Part shown: one piece after another, positions 32,001 through 44,000 of the stretch
How the letters are laid out: every line of letters starts with the position of its first letter
Position numbering within the stretch: position 1 is the first letter of the stretch
Assembly (NCBI GenBank): GCA_008330645.1
Contig: VLTN01000011.1
Location: 124,001 to 188,000, forward strand
Origin: Cafeteria roenbergensis
Taxonomy: Eukaryota; Sar; Bigyra; Bicosoecida; Cafeteriaceae
Length of the DNA: 64,000 nt
Direction of reading: 5' to 3'
Program-made: the position numbers and the translations under genes
Notes under the pieces: generated by a model
What the model was told of the DNA's origin: nothing
Databases searched by the model: none
What the model saw: the letters and a program-made list of their open reading frames with translations, nothing else

Positions 32001-35000
32001 GCGTCGCAATGAGAGCCATCGCGCAGTCGAGTCCTGCGCGATCGGTTGGCGCCGCTGGAGGGCAGTTTGGCGCACGCGCCGGCGCCCGTAGCAGTGCTCA
32101 GGGCAGCGTCCGGGGCAGCGTTAATTCGTGGGCCGGCGACGGGTGGTACGCCTCCCCTGGCGCGGCCTCGAGCGTTGGGGCGCCAAGGCCGCACGTGGAG
32201 CCCCCTGCCTGGGCACCGCCTCCCGAGCCAAGCCCGCTGCAGCAGACAACGGAAGGCCACGCCGGCCTCTCGTTCTGGGGTTTGGGGCCCACCAAGGAGC
32301 TTGGATCGGCGCCCGCGTTGCCCACGGCGCCCTTCCCGGCCGGGCGGCCAGGCGACGAGGTGGCTGCCGGCACGGGCGCCGCGGCGTCCGTCGCGGCCGT
32401 CTCCCGCCACTGCGTGGGCGCCATTCGGGTCCGCGCTTCCATCAGCGGCATCTGCGTGATGCTGGCCCGGGGCCGGTCTCTCCAGCCCGTCCACTCGGCC
32501 TCCCCCTTCCTCAAGTTTCAGGGCGAGTCAGCGTACCTTCTCCAGCCGCTTGGGCTCGCAGCGGAGGTGCTTGTCGCCACGGCGGCCTCTGGCGCAGCCA
32601 CGGTTGTCCCCCGCCTCAGAGCGAGCGGGGCTGCCGGCTCAGCCGCCCTCGTCCCGCACTCGGCCACCTCCATTCGAGCCCAGCTGGGGACGCTGCACCT
32701 TTTAGTGTCCTCTGCCAAGCTACGGGCGCTGCTGCGGGTGGCTGCTGACGCTGCCGCGGCCCTCGCACCCAACGCCGGCGCGCAGGAGGCCGTGCTGGCG
32801 GGGGCGGATGTCAGCGCAGAGGCCGCGGCCGCAGCGGCCAGCGGGGCGGTGGACGCTGCGCTGGACGCCGCCCCACCATCGTCGGCGCCTGCGCCCGTCG
32901 CACCCAAGGCCGCACCCGCTGCAGCCGCGGCAGGCAAGGCAGAGCTCCCCACGGCGCCGGCAGTGCCTCTGGGCATGGAGGTCCGGGCCACGGTGGAGGA
33001 GGTCCGTGTCACTCTGTCCATGTCGGCAGAGGACAGCGCCGTGTACGATGCCCTCAAGAGCAAGGCCGCCCTCGAGGCTCGCCGCGCAGAGTTGCAGCGG
33101 GAGCGGAACGCCGCAAACGGGCGACGGCGGCGCCGCAGGCACGCCTACAGCGGCCCGCTGGCAGCGGTGGCGGAGGAGCAGGCGGCTGCGTCCGCAGGGC
33201 GGCGGCCGTCTCGCCGCCGGCAGAGGCGGCAGCAGCAGGCGAGAGCGGCTCGAAGTGGCACCGAGGGCCTCCGCGCACCCCCCGCGCCTGCTTCAGCCGC
33301 TGCCGCTGCCACCGCTGGCGGCGGCGCTGGCTCTGCGGGCGACTCTTCCGACGGCGAGTCGGTTGGCAGCGTCGATTCGCGTGGGGAGGTGCTTGTGCCC
33401 GAGCCGCTTGACGACTCTGGCTTTGGCGATCACACCAACCCGCTGGCGGTGGCCACGGCTGCGACCGCTCTGGCTTCTGGAGCCGGGGCGTCTCTGGTCC
33501 TCTCGCGGCGGGCTCTGGCGGCCTGCGCAGGGGCATCGGCCATCGTGCCTCCGCGGAGCATCGGCAGCTCCCACAAATTCGCCGTCGCGGCAGCGCTGGC
33601 GCGCAGGCGCCGCAAGGCGGCAGCGGGCAGCGCGGGCCACGGGACGGGGCACACGGGCGCCGAAGCGGCACCAAGCTCCGACGTTAGGCTCGCCCGCACC
33701 GCCTCCTCGGCTTGGGCAGAGCTGCTCACCGCAGCCGGGGTCCTCACGTGCGTCGAGGCAGAGGCGGCGCGCCTCGGTGGCGCAGCTCGAGCGGCGGCCA
33801 GGGAGCTGTGGGGCGATGCCTTCGCCGACGCGCTGCCCGCTCTCCTCGTCGGCCGGGAGCGCTTGGGCTGGTGGGACGGCCTGCACTACGGCCGCATAGC
33901 GGGCACTGGAGGGACCCCGCTGCTGTCCCTCGCCATCCGCGGGATCCGGGCGGAGTACTCCACGGCCGCCGCTTCGCCCTTGATGGGAGGGCCGCAGGGT
34001 TCGGTTGCCGCGGTTGCCGTCCGCAGCCTGTCGGTGTGCGATCTGCTCCGCGTCTCCACCAGCGGCTGGGCTCTCTACTCAGCCCTTTGCAACCGCATGG
34101 ACAGCACCGCGGCGGCCTCCGCGATGGCGGTCCCGAGCGTCGCCATGGCGGCAGGCCAGTTTGGCCCCGTGCCGGCACCCGCGGACGCCGGCGCGGCTGA
34201 CGGCGGCATTGACCAGGCGGAGGACAGGCGTCCGTCGCTCGCGCTCCCCCCGCCGCCGTACCCGGTGGAGCTGCTGTGGCTTGCCTCGTGCAGCCCACCA
34301 GCTTCGACAGCGTGGCCGGAGCGTGCCGCGCCCGCGGGAAGTTCCGGCCCCGCGGCTGCAAGCGCCTGGGGCACGGGCGACGGAGCGTGGGCGGACGCCA
34401 TCGCGCTCCGCGCGATCCTTTTTGACCCCAGGGAGGTGTCCGACATTGTTGTCGACGCCCACATCGCTGGCCGTCTGGCCGTGACGCTTCACCGCGACAC
34501 CGTGGAAATGCTCACAGGCTGCATCGCGGCCGGCACAGCGGCCTCGGCGGCCGATATAGCGCGGCCAACAGGAGTAGGGGAGAGCTTCGCGGAGGCCTCG
34601 GCCCAGCCCACTGGCCCAGCGTCGCAGCCGTCGGCTGTGGCACGCCCCCTGCTGCGCGCGCCCCTCGCCCAGCGGCCGTTCCTGACTGCCCGAGCGCGGC
34701 TGGACGCCGTGTCCTTGGCTCTGGATACCGAACCGGTGCCGCTCAAGCCAGCCTCTATTGCGTTGGCGCGGCGCGCGCTGCTCGTGGCGACGGCTGCAGT
34801 GGCAGAGGCGGAGTGCGAGGGCAGCGGCCGCAGCGAGCCTCTGGCCGGCCAAAGGCCGCGGACGGCGAGCGAAGCCACAACCGACGACAGCGACGAAAGC
34901 AACGCTGTGTCTCCAGGCGCTGCCAGCGGGGACAACGTGGACGCCGCTGTCGGACTGGCCGGGCTGTCGGCAGACACCGAGGCGGAGGACGACGTCGAGG

Positions 35001-38000
35001 CAGGCTCGGGCTCTGCTGGCCCCTGCGGCTTGGACCTGCTGGCTGCTGGCAAGGACGGCCTCAGCGGGGCAGGGCTTGCGATCGCGCCCTCGCCGCTCAG
35101 CCCCAGCGGCGTGGCGTCAAGCCCCGACGACAGCAGCAGCGACGACGAGGGCGGAAGCGGCACGCTCCTGCCGTCGCGCCATGCGGCGAGCGCGGCAGGG
35201 GCCGGGGCGCAGGGCGCGGTGCGCATGGCCCCCGACAGGCGCCCCGCGCTCTCCCGTGTCGCCGCCCAGCTGGCAGAGCTGCAGTGCCCGGGAATGGCCG
35301 AGGCGTTTGCCGAGGCAGTGACTGGTGCCCGCTCTGGGCTTCCTGAGGCCGAGTGGCTGACAGGATGGGCGCCTGCCGTGGCCGAGCAACTGCCGCGGGA
35401 GGCGCTTCCGGGTGGCATGCGCCCCCGTGGAAGCGACCTCAGGGCGCTAGAGGCCCTGCAGGGCGCCGACGCCGCTGGGGCACTGCCCAGAGCTGGAATC
35501 GAGGCCGCCGCTGCAGCGGCGGCCGGCGGGCAGCGCTCCTCGTCCCCGAGCCGCGAGGCTGCGGGGCGCTTCCGGCACTTTGACGTGCGCGTTCCGGGGC
35601 TTCGCGAGCCGTCCTCGCCCGGCTGTGCGGCCCGGCTCTGCGAAGGCTGCCACGCTGGCCCCAGCGTCCGCTCTCGCGTCACAGGGCGGCTGGCAGACGT
35701 GGCGGACGCCGCATCCGCGCTTCGACGCAGCCTGGCCAAGGACACGGCAACCCACGCGGCCGTGGCGGCCGCCGCCATGATGCTTGGGGACTGGGGCTGG
35801 GGCAACGGCGCAAGCTTTGGGCGGCTGTACAGCGGGCCCGGGTCGGTCATTCACATCTCCAAAGTTGGAGCGACTGTGCAGGCCGACGACAGCTTCGCCT
35901 TCTTGCCTGTGTCCGTGGCGATCGGTGTGGTGCAGGTCCACGACGTTAGCGTAAAGGCTGGGGCTGTCGGCAGGTGCCGCACGCTGCAGCCTGTCGTTCC
36001 CCCAGGGGTTCGCGGTTCCGGCCCCAACAAGCCGGGCCACGGCCGCGAGCACGGCTCCGTGTCGCTGATCGAAACCGCGCTGGTCTCGGAGGCACTGGGC
36101 GCGGTCGACGTCGCCTTCACAGCGTCGCCGAGACGGGCGGGCGGGGGCAGCGGGACCGGGTCGCAGCCAGCATCGGCGTTCGCGGCCTTGCTTCGCCGCG
36201 TCGGGGGGCCCATGTCGCGGCGGCGCGCAAAGCGATCCGCAGCCACGGGCGGCGCCGCAGGCGCGGCTCCGGGCCGAGTGGACGGGGCCCAGTGGTGGAG
36301 GCGGCTTCGGGGAAGCTTTTCCCCGCGAGAGGCTGGCGAGGAGGGGGCTCCGCGCTCGACGCCAGAGGACAAGGCCACAGCCCGCAGGCACGCGCTGATG
36401 ATCGCGCTGGGCGGCGACGCGCTGCCTGGCCTCACCGACGGACGGGGCATGGGTGGCAGCGGGCGGGGCCTGCCAGGGGAGTCGCACGAGAGCGCCCCCG
36501 TGCGGCTCGGTGCGCAGCGGAGGCTCGCCCAGGAGGCGTGGCTCCCGGGCCTGTCCACGGCCGCGGCTAGGGCAGCCATGCGCCGAGCGGCTGCCCCGAT
36601 GGTGCTCTGCCAGCGCACGCGATCGATCATGCTGGCCCCTCCCGCGATGCCGCAGCCAGCGGCCATGTCGAGCCCTCCCGCAGCGGGCAGTGCTGACGCG
36701 CACGCCGCGTGGGTGCCCGGGGCGGCGCCCCGAGCGGCAAAGGAGACCACCGGTGGGGCTCACCATGGCCAGGCCGCCTCTCGCGTGCCGGCGGCAGCAG
36801 TGGAGGCTGCGTGGCTGCCTCAGTCTCGGCCCCTGGCCGGCGCGAGCGCAGCAGCCTGGCTCTGGCACGCCTGCGTTGAGCCCGTGGAAGGCACGGGCGA
36901 GGCCCAAGGCGCCGCAGCGCGCGCGGAGGGGGCGACCTCTGCCGAAGCGCCCAGCACCCCGCAGAGCGGCAGGCCGCCGAGTGCCGCTGCTGCTTGGGAT
37001 GCCCCCGGCGAGGCCGGTGCCGCGCATCCGGCTGCGCCCGCCTCTGCCGGGGCCATCCGATCTGTTCTGGAAGGATCGTGGCTCGTGAGGGGCTCCCAGA
37101 CCGAGGTTGCGAGGCGGGATGCACTTCTCGGTGTGGCGTCCGCCCTGTGGGAGCCGTGCTCCAGGACGCTGTGGGGCGAGGATGCCGCCGCACTTGACCT
37201 GGCGAGGCAGCGCGCAGGAGCGGTTGTGGACCTGGTTTTGAGCCCAGACCTCCCAGGGGGGATGGAAATTCGCGTGGGGGTTCGCGGGGCCTGGGTCACG
37301 TTCCTGCAGCGGCACCTGACATCCCTGCTGGCCTCGCTGGAGCTCACGGTGCCCATGCTGCAGGAGCAGGCGCCGGCCCTGTTTGCGGCCTTCTCGCGCG
37401 CCTGGGACCCAGTCCGGGCCTACTGGCCAGCCCGTCGCAGGGACGAGGAGGCGTTCGGACGCGTGCCAGGGCCCGGCGGCCGGCCCTCGCCCACTTGCCT
37501 CCAACCCGCAGCGCCCGCACTGGCGCCTGAGTCCGCCACACAGTTCCCCGCGGAGTACACCCCGGCCCCGGCCCTGTTCGCGCTGTGGGTCGAGGTCGCA
37601 CCCTTGTACGTGCTCATGCCCTCGGACAGCACGTCCACGGAGCGGCTGGTGGTGCGGAGCTCCCGCGTCGTCGTGTCCATCGGGTCGGCCCCCGCCGGCA
37701 TCATGTCTCGCACCTTCCCTGCCACGCCCGCCCTGTCCACTCGGCAGGCGGCGTGGCGGAGGCAGCTCGGAGCCAGCGCGCCGCACGTCCCGGATGACGG
37801 AAGCGACGTCGCTCCGGCTGCGGGCGAGGGCTCGAGCCAGGCAGGAACAGGGCCTGGCAGCGAGGCGGGCGTCCGGCCAGCGGCGTTGCTGTCCCCGCGC
37901 GGCCCCTCCGAAGGCCGCGGCGCGGCGGCAGACGAGGAGGCCCCGTGCGAGGCCGTTGCGCACGAGCAAGTCACGCGCGCCGCAGACGGCGCGGCTCTGT

Positions 38001-41000
38001 CCCTTATGCCCGGCTGGTTTGCGCACCCCGTGGCTGCTCTGCTGTCCTCTTCCAAAGACCCGTCGCTGGCGTGCCACGGGCCGGGCGACACCCCGCCGAC
38101 GCGCGCAGCGCCGCTCGCGGCCGGACCCCGTCTCTTTGACAACTCGAAGCTGTTCGCTGCAGCCGGGGAGGCCTCGGCCGGCGCTTCCTGCATGCCGCCC
38201 CCGACACCGAGCGCCACAACGCGTGCTGGTGAGGACGCCGGCATGCCCTCGCGCATCGTGGACTCAGACGAGGCAGCTCTCGCTGCGCTGGGGCTCGAGC
38301 AGCGCGCCGCCTTCGCGGAGCAGCTCTTCGTGCTCGACGGCCACGACATGGTGCTCGCCGGCGGCATGCGCCGGGCTCGCGTGCCCCGCGCTGCGTCCTG
38401 GCGCGAGCAGGCTGCAGCTCGCTCGGGACTGGGCGCCGCCCCTGCCGCAGGCGCGCGTCCCAGGTCCTCGTCGTCCTCCTTCGCCTCTGCAGGCGCAGCA
38501 GCTTCGCGAGCGTCTCCGACGACCACCGACCAGCTTGCGTCCTACGTCGAGGCCGCGGGCTGTTCCTCGCGCCGCTGGCGCTTCGCTCTGGCCGGAGCCC
38601 CCTTGCTGTCCGCCGGCGACCGCGCCGCGCGGCTGTCGACGTCCAACCTGGACGCCCCTCCCAGAGAGGCTCTGCGAGTGGCTGCGCGGTTCGGCGTGCA
38701 CGCGTCGCACCTGGTGGTCCACCGCGCCCGCGCCCGCGCTCGTGCCCGGGAGGCAAGCGCCGCGGCCGCAGCCGAGGCCGCAGAGGCCGCCGACGGCATG
38801 CTCGAGGGTTCGCTCGCGGACTGCGGGGAGCTGCCTGTGCAGGACGACGACTGTGGTGCGGAGTCGGTGGGCCAAGACGACGACGACTTGGACGCTGGAG
38901 CGGCGCGCTCGAGGCTCGTGGCCCCGCTGCTGGACGGGGACGCTGTGGCCCGCGCGCTCTCGCGGGTGTACGTCCGGCTGGAGGGTGCCGTCGTGTGGTC
39001 CGTCCTCCTGCCCCGCACATCGCGGGGACGTGCCAGGGCCGTGGCCCTGTCCATGGCCCGGCGCTCTGCGGCGGCGCCCCTGTCGCAGGAGGCCCCCCTC
39101 GTGGGCGTCATTCTGCGAACCAATAACATCAGCGTCGCGGTGGACATGGGCCTGCCAGCTGTCGAGCCAGCCGGGCCGGGCGACGTTGTCGGCAGTCCAG
39201 CCCCGGCAGGCGGCGCCGGAGCCGCTCCTCCGGCGTTCGTGCTTCGCCCCACGCCCATGGTGGTGGACGTCGCTGTGGCTCCGGCGGATGCCGCGCTGTC
39301 TCACTCCCAGTACGCGTATGTCATCGCCTTCGCCACCAACAACACGAGCTACGACATTATGGCTGAGGAGCCCGCCGAGGCCTTCGCGTCGGCCATAGCC
39401 GGCACCCTCTCCCGGCAGCGGCGGCTCGCCTACGCCCGCGGGCAAGCGCTTCAGCTCCGCCCCAGCTCCGAGACACACGCGAGCGAGGCTCTCCCGGGCT
39501 GCCTGCCGGCCGCTCCGCCCAGCCCAGCGCGGCCCCCGGAGCCCACGCGCGCGCTCCCCTTTGGCCGGGTCAACATGGCCATCACGGTGAGCGTGAAGCA
39601 CCTGCGTGCCCTGGCCCTGAAGGGGGAGGTGCCGCTGACGGAGGCCCAGCTGGGCCCTGCGATGGCGCTGGCCAGCAGCACCAGCGGATCTCGCAACGCC
39701 AGGCTGCTGGCCGCACTCCGCCGCGTCACCGCCGAGGAGGAGGCCGCGTGGGGAAGCGGGGGCCAGAGCGCTCCGGGCCGGCCCGAGGCTGCCATGCGGG
39801 GTGGCTCGGCCAAGTGGAAGGCTGGCAGGCACGGCCGCTCCGGCTCGTCTGTGTCGCCGACTCCCGACCCACTGGCCTTCGTAGCGCTCGCAGCCACCAG
39901 CGTTGGCATTCGCTTCACGGACGCTGGCGGCATGGCAATTCACGTGGGCGTGGGCGCGCTCACGGTGGACGACGCCCGTCCCGAAAAGCGAGGAGGCTCC
40001 CACCCCAGGCTCGGCCGCCTCCTGGAGATGGTGCCTCGCGGCGCGGACGAGACTGCGATGGCAGCGCGAGACGCTGTCGAGAGCACGCTCCGGGGCGCCG
40101 ATCCGGATGCCCTCTCAGACTGGCGCAAGGCCTCCGCCCATACGTTCCCCAAGCTCGCGTCGCGCACCCCTCTTCATGCCGCTGCCAGCGACGCCCGCGG
40201 GCCGTTTGAGCTCTCGGCGGCGTCGCGGTACGCCGCAGCCGAGCTGCAGGCCATGGGGCACATGCGCGGTTTCGTCCGCATGGCGCTGCGGCGCATCAGG
40301 GCTCGAGTCCGCGCCCGCCTCGACGCGGAAGGAGCGTCGGGCGCGTCGCTCTCGCACCCTGCGGCGATGACGATGGCGGAGGTTGCAGCGGCGGCGTCGG
40401 CCCCGGCACCAGGACCAGGAGCGGCGGCCGCCTCGTCGTCTCCGCAGGCAAGGCACCGGGCTTCCTCGTCCGTGCTCAGCGGCGCTCACGCCCACTTCGA
40501 AGCGCAGGCCTCGGGCGCCGGTCTGTCCACCTCGCAGAGCCAGCGGTTCATGGCGAGGGGTGCTGGCCTCGCGGGAGCCGCGCCTGGGCGCCACCGGCCC
40601 TCGCGCACGCTCTGGGGGGACGTGCCCGCGACGGCCGACTCGGTGGTGAACCTCGGCACCACGAGGATCCGGAGCCCTTCCACCGCGGGGCGCAGCGATG
40701 CCGCGAGCGACGGCGCAACCGAGGAGCTTGGGCTGGCTGAGATGCAGGCGGCCCTCGCCCTCAGCCTGCCTTCCCGGTCCGACGCGGCAGTGACGGAAGC
40801 GGCCGCCGTGGACGCGTTCGGCCGCCGGTTCGCCGCCGTGTTCGGCCGCCAGCAGGCCGCCGCGGACGACGAGCCCCACCGGCTTCCCGTGGACGTCGGC
40901 GTGTGGATGGGGCCAGTGGTGGCCGTTCCCTCCGACCGGCTCGCAGCGCGCATGGCAGCGTCGGGCAGCGCCCGCGGAACCGGATCGGCGTGGCCCGTGG

Positions 41001-44000
41001 CTTCCTGGCGGCTCGGCGCGCTCTCCGGCGGGCCGAAGTCGTCGTCGCAGCCGGCTGGAGGAGCAAGCGGGGAGGCGCGCGAAGCCAATGCCGAAGCCGA
41101 AGCCGGCATCCCGCACGCCCCCGCTCCGCTGGGCAGCGGCTGGCACTGGCCGACGCCGGAATGGAGCATGTTCGTGGACGCCGGCCTGGACCAGCCCACC
41201 CTGGTGGCAGGGTCGCTGCTGAACGACGTGCTCGACTACGTGGCCCCGCCCTGGGAGCTGAATCCCCCGCCCGTGAGGAGCACCAGGGCGGAGAAGCGCC
41301 TGGCCGCTCTGCGTCAGGCCGACGAGCAGGCCGGGGCGGAGGCCGCAGCCGCGCTGGCTGCCGCGCTTGCCGCCGCATCCGTGGCGCTCGGGCAGGTGCG
41401 CCGGCTGGTGGAGTCCGCGGCCAGCGAGGCAGCGGCGTCGGCGCCGAGGCACGCGTCAGCGGCGCTCGACCCCGGGGCGGCCGGAGCGAGGCCTGACCGG
41501 TGGACGTCCCGCCTGCCCATGGAGCCTGCGGGCTCCTTCAGCAGCGCGGTTGGCGGCGAGTGGAACCGGCCGCAAACGCCCACTCGGCAGCCCGGGGCCG
41601 ACGGCACGGACAGCGACACGGACGACGACAGCGACGAGGGCGACCGGGGGTCGATGGCCACGAGCATGTCCCGGCTCACTCCGGCCTCAAAGGGCAGCTA
41701 CTTCGCCACGGCCGCGGCCACCGTGGCCGCGGCCGACGGCGCCAGCGACGGGCAGGCTGCCTCCCAGCCGGTGCACGCGGGCGCGTGGCGCGTGCCTCGC
41801 TGGCTCGCCCGGGGGGCAGCGCGCCACGTGGCGCAGCGTTGCCTGCCTGCGCCTGGCGGCCTGCCGCAGCCCGGCAACGGCCTCACCTCGTCGACGCCGG
41901 TCACCAGCTGGCAGGCTCTGGCCATGGGCTTGCGGCCGGACCCGCTCCCGATCGGGGGCACGGGCATGCGCGTGGCTGCGACCATTTCGCGAGCGCACGT
42001 CTTCCTCCCGAGCGACGCCCGCTCGCCCGCGGCGCCCGCCCTTGGAGCGAGCCTCTCGCTCGGGTCCTGGGTCGAGATGAGCAGCGCCGGCGACATGGCA
42101 GTGACCGCGGAGGTGCACGGGCTTCGGGCGCGGAAGGTAACCGCGGAGTCAGAGGCGGCGCTGGCAGCCAAGCGTCGCGCTCGCGCCGTCATCCGCAAGG
42201 AGGCGGTGCAGCGCATGCGGGCTGCCCATGGCTACGCCAGGCAGTCGGTGAGAGGCTCGCCGCTCCCGGACATGGGACCTGCTGCGAGGAGCCCGACCTC
42301 CCGCCGCGGCCAGGCTGCCGCCGCTGCCGGAGCTGCCGCCACAGCATCACCGGCAGCGCCTGCCTCGCGTGCCGTGTCGCGCCTGGATGCCGGCGACGAC
42401 AGCGAGTCCGACAGCGAGGCTCGCGACGATGACGCTGGCTCGCCCGCCGAGCACCGCGGCCCGCCAGCCGGAAGAAGCAGCCCCGTCCGCTCCGCAGGCC
42501 ACGCATCCGACGACGTCGACGACTCGGATCGGGAGGGTGACGACGGCGACGTGATGCACGGATTCTCTGAGCCGCTTCCGCCGCCGCCGACGTCAGTCAC
42601 TCTTGCCAACCTTTTGCCGCAGCACTATGCGATGGGGGTGGCCACTCACGCTGGCGACTTCCTTCGGCCCACGTCTCTGGCGTTCGGCCTCACGATGCGA
42701 ACCGCCAGCGCAGTTCCTTGCGCCGGTGGCGCTTTCCGCATTGTCACGCCCTCGCAAACGACGGTTCGCGCCATCCTGGCAGAGCCGCTCACGCTGCGCC
42801 TCGGCTACGGCGACCTGGACATGCTGACCCGCGCCAGCGCTGGCCTTGCCGCGTCAGGCGGAAAGGGCTCCGACTTGAGCTCCGGCTGGCTGTCAGGAGC
42901 CCCTGCCGCGTGGGCCAAGGCAAGCCAGGACTTTGCCGAGGCCGCGGCGGCACCGGCAAACGCAGTGTGGCTCGGCCAGTGGGAGCCTACGAGGTTCTCG
43001 CCGCCCGGCCTGTCTGCCGATGAGATCGACGCGCTCTGCCGCTCGCCGCGCGACACCAAGATGGTGGTCGGCGCCCTGATCCGGCGCATCCGCGTGTCCG
43101 TCGTCAACGACATCGCCGGGCTCGACCAGCCCCTGGCCGCCACCACGGTCGACGATGTCGTTGCCTCCGTGGTGCAGTACCACTGGCGCGACCGCATGCT
43201 GGCGCGGGCCTCGCTGGCTCTGTCTGCGGACTACTACAACGGCCGCTCTGCCGTGTGGGAGCCGCTGCTGGAGCCGTGGACGGTGAGCGCCGTGGCAGTG
43301 AGCCCCCGGCCGCTGCGGCCCACAGTCGCCACCGGCTTCGCGGCGCGCGGCATCGCTCGCGCAGTCACCCTCGCGTCGCCTTCGGCGTCGGCAGCCATCA
43401 ACAGGGCGGCAGGGCGCGCAGAGCGGGAGCGCGCCGTGGGCGCAATGGTGTCGGAGGCGGCGCAGGCCGACGCCGCTCACAGCTCGGACGGGCGACTGCC
43501 GAGAACGGGGAGCGCCGGCATCGGAGGGCAGGGCTCCGCAGCCGCAGCGCTCGCGGTCACGGCAGCCGCTGACGAGGCCGAGGGCGCGGCAGAGGCCGCC
43601 GGCACGGGAACCTCCGGTCTCGCAGAGGGAGAGGACGGCCGAACCAGAGTGAGCGCCGGAGCTGCCCTCTTCGCGCTGGACGACGTGGTGGAGGCGGCGG
43701 CAGAGCGCTTCGCCCAGGCACAGTTCGACGAGATTCCGGAGCCGACGGGAATGGACGCCGCAAGGCTGCTGCTGACGGGCGCGGATGACGCCACGCACAT
43801 CGCTGCAGCGGCGCTGGCTGGGGGGGCGCCAGGCGGACCCGACGGAGCCCGGGACAACGGCGACGGCGCTGCTGCCTGGGCAACAACGTCCGTTGCGGCT
43901 CTGGCGGCGTGTGCCGCTGCTGCGTCTGCGGCCGGGGCTGGCGGCCACTCTTCCGTGCGAGCCGCGTCGGGTGCCAGCAGGCGCGCCGCTGTGGCCCCGG

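Noticed and set aside
35447-38077. Minus-strand ORF of 876 codons
   Set aside because: It is a shadow of the VPS13 frame with biased composition and no domain signature; many other minus and off-frame ORFs between 27 and 64 kb are rejected for the same reason.
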